A stretch of DNA of 64,000 nucleotides, taken from the NCBI GenBank assembly GCA_015680685.1, contig MNCI01012713.1, positions 251,821 to 315,820 of the forward strand, read 5' to 3'. Of this stretch, positions 56,839 to 64,000 are shown piece after piece; positions within the stretch are counted from its first letter, which is position 1, and each line of letters starts with the position of its first letter. Position numbers and translations under genes: made by a program. The notes beneath the pieces are model-generated. The model was not told the DNA's origin. It made no database searches and saw only the letters and a program-made list of their open reading frames with translations. Source of the stretch: Gnetum montanum. Taxonomy: Eukaryota > Streptophyta > Gnetopsida > Gnetales > Gnetaceae.

Positions 56839-57818
56839 TGATGAGTCATTAGTTGGCTGAGTTATCTGATAAAAAGTTAACTTTTTGGTTGGTTTTGATA
56901 TCTTAGCTCCAATGTCCTAGCCTCAATATCAAGGCTCTGACAACAAGGCTTCGATAACAAGGCTTCAACAACAAGGCTCTGACAACAAGGCTCCAATAAC
57001 TTGGCCTCATCAATCAGGCCTCGTTGATGTGGCCCCGTTGACATAGCCTAGCAATAAAATCTATAAATACGTACTCATAGTCATGTTTATGAAATTCTTT
57101 GGTCAATAGAGTAGCCAAAATCTTGTAGTTTTATTTCGTAATCTTAGAGAAAAGTCAATGAGTGCTTGTAGTGTGGATCTAAGTTAGTTGTATGTCGTCT
57201 TATTTGAGTGGCAATGTACCTAGACAAATTGCATGAATGGCAGTAAGATCAAGATTGATTCTTATTCATTTCAGCACTTTGACTTAGATTAAATTTACTC
57301 TTAATGCAATTTATATTTCATGTACTTAGTTAATATTTAAGTTTCCATGCATGTTAATAAATTGGCAAAATGAGCATGACTAGTTTCAAGCATAAACATG
57401 TATTTTCTTGGTAATCCCAACAACATTATTGCTGGTTCACCCAGTAGCATAGCACTTGATAATCCCAGTAGTGGATACATGGGTTCAAGACATGTACAGT
57501 AAGTTGGGAACAAACACTCATTGCTCATAGGCTAGTTTAGGCTTTACTTTATGTTGTTAATTTGATTAAGTAATTTATTTCTCTATTATTGTTAGGAGAA
57601 GCATAAGGATGAAATAACATCAATTATCATATGCCTCACTTTGGACTAAATCATACATGACAAAGCTACCACTACTCCAAGTGGGAAGATAATGAACTAC
57701 GATCAAGACATAGCAATCTAGATGCCACAACTAGTCCCATCCATGAAATTTGACTGGATTATGTGTGAACACTTGTGATTCATATGGTTTGGTATATGGG
57801 GTACCTCGTTGCTCATCA
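56839..57818 (+). mobile_element. 3' LTR of the gag-only element
   Basis: 980 bp with the same TGATGAG...CTCATCA ends as the 5' LTR. The 14-bp repeats (56934, 56948, 56962, 56976, 56990, 57004, 57018, 57032) are cleaner here. Followed by ACCAC and then the antisense gene of E3. Confidence 0.9.
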
Positions 57819-57823
57819 ACCAC

Positions 57824-58660
57824 CAAGAATTTTGGCTGTAGGTGGTGTATTTCCGTTGACAACATGGGGGATGAGGCTCTCATAGTTCCAACGAGCATCA
57901 AGAGGGCCTAATAGTTACATGTTGAGGTTGATGGGGCAGCTAGGGCAAAGTTGAAATAGCCTGTAGAGGAAGCAACAATAGCATCAGAGCCACCCATCAT
58001 GAAGAAGCTCAGGTTTAGGCTTAATAGGTCACATCAAGCAGTTATTGGTATGTCTTACTATGTTTTAGTGTTTGGCTATACTATGTTTTATGACTATGTT
58101 TTTCTTTCATGTGCTAACTTATTTTATGTCTCACAAGTGTAGATAAGCATTAGGATATGGAAACACAAGTTGTATCTATAGAGAAGGGGCAAAGGTGTGC
58201 AACTACTGTAATAGAGGAAGCATAGATTCATGCTACTGCTGCTATAATGGAGGAACAAAGGCATGCAAAGGAGGCACTCTTGGAGCAACATGAGGTTGAA
58301 AGGTTAGACAACATTGATCTAGATGACCTTGACATCTTGTTTGATGAGCCATTTCTAGGAGCATCCCCCATTGTCATCCCAAAGGAGGAAGAGGAGAAGC
58401 CAGGTATGCATACATCTTAATGCTACTCATTATATCCTATGAGTTTATGTTTTTCATTCTAACCTTTCAATGATTATTATGCTTATTGTAGTTTCTAAGC
58501 CACACATAGAGGCCTCTACACCTAAGTTTCATGTGAATCCATGGGTAAAGGCTCTAGAAAAGATGGAATTCATGCATGGAGTGGCTCAGGACGTCATTAA
58601 TTAATTGCAATAGGTTGCACCCAAGATCGATAAGAACTATGTTTATTTACCTTAGTTATT
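57824..58660 (+). pseudogene. Antisense multi-exon gene, E3 copy, 3' part
   Basis: Continues exon 3 after the gag-only element. Intron 3 is 58048-58142 (donor ttg/gtatgt). Exon 4 (58143-58403) is the best preserved of the family: E-E-Q-R-H-A-K-E-A-L-L-E-Q-H-E-V-E-R-L then D-L-D-D-L-D-I-L-F-D-E and a K-E-E-E-E-K-P end. Intron 4 is 58404-58491 (donor cag/gtatgc, acceptor ttattgtag). Exon 5 runs to about 58632 (E-A-S-T-P-K-F-H-V). Homology stops near 58660. Confidence 0.65.
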
Positions 58661-61600
58661 TTGCTATAAACTTTACCAGATACATTGTATCTATGATGTC
58701 ATATAAAAGCATACTACATCATAGCTATGACACTGTGCTATGTTATTATCAATGCACTTCATCATACCCCTATAACTAACTAAAAACTCATCTTTGAGTT
58801 AGAAAAAATTGGAATAGAGTTGCTATAACTTGTGGAAGTGACTCAACTAATTAATTAACAAACAAATTAAATAACTATCTTGAGTGTTGTAATACATAAG
58901 TTATTATAGAATGATAAAACATATGATACACATCAAAGAGATTATAAAATTTTAAGTCTTCAAACTTTACTTTAACAACATGTCTTCATGTTATTATAGG
59001 TAGTGATAACTCATCCTACCATGGTAGCTCCCACAATGGATTATTAGCTTGATCTACCATGCAAAAATAATTCAATATGGATGGATACTTTTTAACATTT
59101 ATCCATAAACCATTAATAATTCAAGCCAAATTGTTTAGGCTAGTAGTTATTGGAAGCTTTCATAGATATTATTAACATCTTATTCACTTTTACAAACCAA
59201 TAAGTAAATAATTTGTACTCAACATCCAACACTCTTACTTTTTTCTTTCAACTCCTAATATTATACCAATATTTTTTCTAGGTTTTTCATAACATCATGT
59301 TTTCTAGTGTATTATGCTCTAATAACTTTGAGCTTTTCTTTTGTTATTTACAACATACTCTTTATCTCATCATGCAACTTATTCTCATGATTAAAAAATG
59401 CAAATGTTCCTACAACTTCTTTCATCACTTCATTTTTTGGATGGCTAACTATTAACATGGAAGGATTTGCATAGTAAAGGTTGGAAAGTTTCATATAGCA
59501 TTTTAGCTCTTCTATTCACAAGTTCATCAATTTGCTCTTTTCCTAGTGGATTATTGAGATTCCATCAACAATACTTTTCCAAATGACATTTGTAGTTTGT
59601 TACAAAGCAACATTTATGTGGGTTATGTCTACTTTCATTTTCTTCTCATTGATCTCCTTTATAGGTTTTCCTAGTAGCCTCATTTTATTTTATTTTATTT
59701 TTGGATGTCTTATTTCCTTCTCATTTATACCTAGTGGCCTTATTTCCTTTTTGGATATCTCCTTTTTGGATATCTCCTTTTTGGAGGGAAATTTCAATTA
59801 TAAATATTTTTGGTAATGCATAAACCTCTTCCATGGATATCTTTTAATTTTATATTGCTAACCTCTTAATGTCTACATCCATCTTCACAAATTTCTCATG
59901 AAGAGGATTTAGTTGAGTTTTAAGTTGTTTCTTCTTTTGTGCTACTTGCATCAACCTTTAGAAGTTATAACTTCTATAAGGAGTTATGAGAAAATCAATC
60001 CATAGTTGGCAAGTGTCTTCTTGGTAATTATGGTCTTACAAATATCAACGAAATATATTTATAACTTCCATAGAAGGTTATAATTTCCATGGAAAATTTT
60101 AATTCCCATGAAAACTAAAGTTATATTTATAAATTCCTCCCTTTTTAAACCATAAACCTTCCTTTTTAAAATTACCAATTATAATTCAAATAAACTATAA
60201 TTTTTTACTTTTAATAATTTGTTTTTTTAATAAAATTGTTAATATACGTGAGTTCATATTTGGTGTGCCTTAACATGGATGTGTAGGCTTCGTGATTGTC
60301 ATGCCCATTGTCATGCCACCTCCATCGCATGTGGTTCTTGTGTCTCTTGCATCCCCTACTTCCACTCCCGTCAACATCATCCTTGGTCTTTGCATTCATT
60401 ATTATGCTTGGTGCTACCCTAAAATAGCCATTGATGACATCAAACAAGGAATTTTTGATTCAAGCCCTCCTCTGGTTCCCACCACATCAATACCTTGTGG
60501 CTACCTAACCCTTTGTACAGTGAAACAAATAGTTGAAGTTGAAGATGAGATGTCATTTAAATTTTTGGTATTACTATGGAGAAATTTTCTATGATGGATA
60601 CCCTTTTCTTAGGTTCTTGAACCTATATTTTTTAATATAATGATAGCCACTACTTTAGGGCTTCTTTTAATTTTGAATGTGAAGTCGAATTTTCGATGCC
60701 TCAAATAGTTGTAGGTTTAGCATGCTCATTTTTGCTCTAAAATGCCAATTCTGTTTAGATCTTCTTCTGTCATGAGTTGTAGGGCCTATGCTCTTCAAAA
60801 AGTTTTCAAATTTTATTCCATGCTATTATTTGCTACTACATTTCATATTGCCATGCTTTTTCCTTTTCAGAATAATGATGAACTTTACAAATAATTTTAT
60901 CAAATTTTTCAACCACCATTTAACAAGAATCTTGTTAATTTTGTTAACTTTGTGTTGAAATTATGATCTTGATTTGGAAAAATTCATCAAATGCTACTTG
61001 AGCTTTTGAACTATATATTTTCCTCCTTGTTTTATTCAGGATCTTCAACTCTACAACTAATCTTTTTTTTTTCATCATTTGGAGACCATCGTAGATTGAA
61101 TATAGCATTATAAGTTGCAATGGCTGCATGGCATAACAATGGGCCTTTACGTGATACAATTACTTGTCAGTTTTCCTAAGAAATTGTTGCATAGTTTTTA
61201 GAGAAAATGGATGCACAAATTTATCTATTTTGTTTTTTATCATCATCATTCTTTGAAACATCCAATTTACCACTAAATCTAAAACTAATAAACTAAGGTA
61301 ATGTAAGAACCAATGGTGGCATGATTGCAAGTTCACTATCTTGCAATTGCTAGATTAATTCCCAAATTTTACCTCCACTATTATATATATTTTTATATGG
61401 GAAAACCACAAATTTTTCATCCTTTGGCTAGAAACACCATACTAAGCTTCCATTAATTCCATGCCTTTGGTTTTTTGTTTTGGAATTATGAACACAAACC
61501 CAAAATATGCACACCTTGAATATAGAGAGCACTTTTCAATTATTTTCCTTCAACACCTTTCTTAATCATGCTTCTCACTATTGCCCTTTGAAATAAATAA

Positions 61601-61985
61601 TCTAATTGTTATCTTCCAAGAACCATTAAAAAGTTAAATATGGCAATTTAATTCTGAACATTATCTCAAAAAATCTGCTCCATCAAATGGTATAAATGTG
61701 ACAACACTTATCATATGCTATTTTAATCCTAGAAATGCTAAATTATATGATTCTGTAGAGCTATCTCATTTTTAGTCCTTAGGTAGAGATATTATGAAAT
61801 TTATAGCAAAACACTCAATATTTAGTTGAAGAGATTGTAATGCAATGATAGATTTACAATAAAAAAAATTACCTAAAACATAATGTTGCCAGTTATGACA
61901 TTGTTGAAGATCACAACTAAACCTGACATTTTGCAAATGGTAATATTAATAAGATGGATCAATAACTATTAGAATGGACAAAAAT
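58661..61985. other. A/T-rich unassigned stretch
   Basis: I see no convincing gene. 59690-59790 holds ttttatt runs and a 16-bp repeat (ggatatctcctttttg). 59940-60190 has lines resembling the LTR-like U3 at 22065-22340 (tggcaagtgtcttc, ccctttttaaaccataaac). 60211-60594 has overlapping open frames on both strands with no family match. 60944-61159 on the minus strand is a 71-aa basic frame that I cannot place. Probably the remains of several old elements. Confidence 0.4.
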
Positions 61986-61989
61986 TTTT

Positions 61990-63745
61990 GATATTTTGAT
62001 TTGCAATGAACTTGGTATATTTCCTCAACCTTCATCATTTAATTTCACTAGACCTCAAGGTAGCTCTTGCATTAGTTTACTTTTATCTTCTTATGACAAT
62101 ACTAATTTCATTGAGTTAAATGTTGGAGGAGATTTAGTTGTGACTTTCCATCATCATTCTGAATTTTTATTACAAATTCCATTTTTTCTTAGATAACAAA
62201 AAATAAAAATAGAAAAAAATGTTAGTATAGACTCACCCCAAACATCAAGGAAAAATATACAAATGTAACACATAATAAATGGGCTCTTGAAAGAAAGCAT
62301 AAAAAGCTTGAACAAATTTTGCTTACAAAAACTAAGAAAGTTGTGCATTCATAATAATAAGGTGCTCAAGAGACTTGGTTTGAAGATAATTGCATGTAGG
62401 CTAGACATAATATTAAGAATGCAAATAAGAATCACAAACAAAGTTTAGTTAAGGCATATAAATGCTTGATTAGAATCCTGAGAAGGAAATTTATTAGGGA
62501 ATAGCAGGAATATTTTGCTTGCAACATTAAAAGAGAACCTAGATAGTTTTAACAATAGTTTCATTATAAAGCCTCTTCATCATTTACTTTCTTTTCAAGA
62601 TATTTTTTATATTTTATAGTAAGTTATTTATAGGACAAGATGATGATTCTAATACTACTGTATCATAAGCAACTTCCCAATTTACTCTTGAGGAAGTCAA
62701 AGAGGGTATTAAAAAGCTAACTTCAAGAAAATTTGTAGATTTAAATGGTTTATATATAGAATTATTAAAGTGAGTAGGAACTTCTATTGATACAAAAATT
62801 TGGCACAAAATAAATTTAGTAATGGAGCAAGAATTAAATCAACATTGAAAACTAGTAAAGCTATCTTGTTATATAAAAGGAGGATAAAAATAATTTGAAT
62901 AATTATCAAATAATCAATGTGAGTGACCTTTTTTTAAGTTGTTAGGCACTTTACTAGAAAAGAAAATTAATTCTTGGACTAAAAGTAACTAGGTGAGGAC
63001 AAGATGTCAAGCAAGTTTATGATAAAATTTGATTATAGCAACTCAAAGATTGTATAAGGAAGTTATTATTGAAATTACAGGCAATAATTCAAAGAAAAAA
63101 TTTTAATTTCTGAGCAAAATTGGAGTTAAGCAAGGTTATCCACTTTTTCTAACTCTCTTTAGTACCTTTATTAATGAAATGTAGGATTGGTTATGCAATA
63201 GGCAAGATAGTCATGCTATAAAATTTAATCCTAACCAATGAAACTTCTTTTATATGCAAAAAATTCCTAATAAAAAATTTTTTATTTTTTTTACTAAGTT
63301 TACAAAATCATATGATTTAGTGATCCATGCAAAACTATTATTGTTCTTTCATAAAATTGGCCTCCCTCCAAATTTGATTGTAGTAACTCAAAGATTGTAT
63401 GACAAAGTGATTATTGAATTATAGATAGCAATTCAAATAAAAATTTTAATTTTAAAGAAAAATTAGAGTTAAGAAAGATTTTCCACTTTCTCCAACTCTA
63501 TTTGGTATCTTTATTGATGAAATATATAAATGGTTGTGTAATGGGCAAGATAGTCATGCTATTAAAATTACATCCCAACCAAAGAATTTTATTTTATATG
63601 TAGATGGTGTTGCCTTGATCTCCACTACTATAGAAGGTATGCAAATTTTATAAAATTATTATTTCTCATTTAGTCTTCAAGTGAATGTAGATAAAACCAA
63701 ATTAATGATCTAGAGAACAAGAAATAACTATTATAACTTCTATTT
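61990..63745 (+). pseudogene. LINE (non-LTR retrotransposon) fragment with endonuclease and RT
   Basis: Plus strand. 61996-62190 resembles the end of an APE-type endonuclease (C-N-E-L-G, F-N-F-T-R-P-Q-G-S-S, then F-H-H-H-S-E-F in place of S-D-H-x-P). 62685-62770 reads E-V-K-E-G-I-K-K-L-T-S-R-K then D-L-N-G, the linker before RT. 62840-63030 has an L-Y-K-R-R ... L-L-G-T-L-L-E-K-K-I-N-S-W segment. RT blocks follow, partly duplicated: 63035-63240 (T-Q-R-L-Y, then I-G-V-K-Q-G-Y-P-L-F-L-T-L-F) and 63285-63700 (S-Y-D-L-V, T-Q-R-L-Y, then Y-V-D-G as the decayed Y-A-D-D). Stops and shifts throughout. It ends where an LTR begins at 63752. Confidence 0.75.
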
Positions 63746-63751
63746 TAGAGG

Positions 63752-64000
63752 TGATGAGTGGCGAGGTACCCCTACACTCAACCATATGAAACGAGCGTCG
63801 CACGCGCGATCCAGTCGAACTCCGCAGATGGGCAAGTTGTGGCACCTAGATAGTTAGCCTTAGGTTGCAGTTCGTTGTCTTCCCATCTAGACTAGTTTTT
63901 CATATGTCACGTATGGTTTAGTCTAGATGAGGTGTATGATGTGTTCCTAAATCTAATGCTACTCCTGAAGGCAGTGGAAAATAATATTTAACTAAACTAA
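63752..64000 (-). mobile_element. 3' end of a minus-strand LTR related to the gag-only element (runs off the window)
   Basis: Starts TGATGAG then gcgaggtacccc, the reverse complement of the LTR end at 51740-51762. It follows that LTR through ttgtggcacctagat (63837), cttcccatctagactag (63880) and cacgtatggtttagtctaga (63908-63927). It is CG-rich between 63760 and 63825, where the older LTRs show CA or TG. It is inserted in the LINE; its outer boundary is here, so the element is a solo LTR or extends to the right. Confidence 0.8.

Larger units (their letters stand above)
50755..57818 (+). mobile_element. Gag-only LTR retrotransposon (non-autonomous, TR-GAG-like)
   Basis: A complete 7,064-bp element: LTRs 50755-51762 and 56839-57818, 5-bp target duplication ACCAC (50750-50754 and 57819-57823), primer site, and a gag region. 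It has no recognisable protease, RT, RNase H or integrase in the 5.1-kb interior. The primer site and a gtgggggag-type internal purine tract are as in Athila-lineage gypsy elements. Removing the element and one ACCAC restores the antisense-gene sequence seen in E1 near 7576-7585. Such elements would need enzymes from an autonomous relative. Confidence 0.85.
42324..58660 (-). mobile_element. Tat element E3 (partial; interrupted by a gag-only element)
   Basis: Minus-strand element whose RT-RNase H is cut by E1 at 42324. Right of RT come the border repeats, a 15-unit array, spacer, and the plus-strand antisense gene. That gene is split at 50749/57824 by the gag-only element. Homology to E1 ends near 58660, inside intron 5 of the antisense gene, so gag, protease and the 5' LTR of E3 are missing or lie beyond another rearrangement. 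Confidence 0.75.

Noticed and set aside
60944-61159. Copia-type integrase or RT on the minus strand
   Set aside because: Basic composition and a few suggestive residues only; no motif could be confirmed.
1-64000. tRNA, rRNA or organellar insertions
   Set aside because: No cloverleaf-like or rRNA-like conserved stretches recognised by eye; a tRNAscan/Infernal run would decide.

Overview
The window looks like repeat-rich intergenic DNA from a large plant nuclear genome. A gymnosperm or conifer-like genome is my inference, from the giant Ty3/gypsy Tat-lineage elements, their AT-rich and CpG-poor decay, and plant-type gene fragments (ATG18, CDPK). No intact host gene is visible. Almost everything is a nest of decayed LTR retrotransposons, and most open frames are short pieces of them.

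Layout. I name the four copies of one Tat family E0 to E3. E3 (minus strand) occupies about 42324-58660. E1 (minus) is inserted in the E3 pol; its 5' LTR is 40843-42323 and its body is 38887-40842 plus 1983-12752. E2 (minus, 12753-38886, flanked by the 5-bp duplication ATATG) is inserted in the E1 gag. E0 (plus) is inserted in the E1 repeat array; only its integrase tail and 3' LTR (1-1982) are in the window. E2 is itself interrupted at about 19917-27290 by a patchwork holding an assembly gap, an LTR-like sequence, fragments of host genes (ATG18-type PROPPIN, calcium-dependent protein kinase) and a 1,164-bp tandem duplication. E3 is interrupted by a separate plus-strand gag-only element (50755-57818) with 1-kb LTRs, a tRNA-Asp-type primer site and the target duplication ACCAC. 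At the right edge are a decayed LINE (61990-63745) and the end of a CpG-rich LTR related to the gag-only element (63752-64000).

The shared Tat architecture is unusual. Read 5' to 3' on the minus strand it is: LTR, gag, protease, then a 7-9 kb interval, then RT, gypsy RNase H, archaeal-type RNase H, integrase, LTR. The interval holds (i) a roughly 3.7-kb antisense gene that appears to have seven exons and six short GT-AG introns, and (ii) on the promoter side of that gene, a tandem array of about 186-bp units, each carrying an imperfect palindrome built on words such as ccatgctagc / ctagcatgg. The same words recur in the LTRs. All copies are defective, with many stops and frameshifts, but the layout repeats in E1, E2 and E3, so it is an ancestral feature of the family.

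I inferred element boundaries by aligning the copies to each other by eye. Positions are good to a few bases at the LTR ends and target duplications, and to tens of bases elsewhere.
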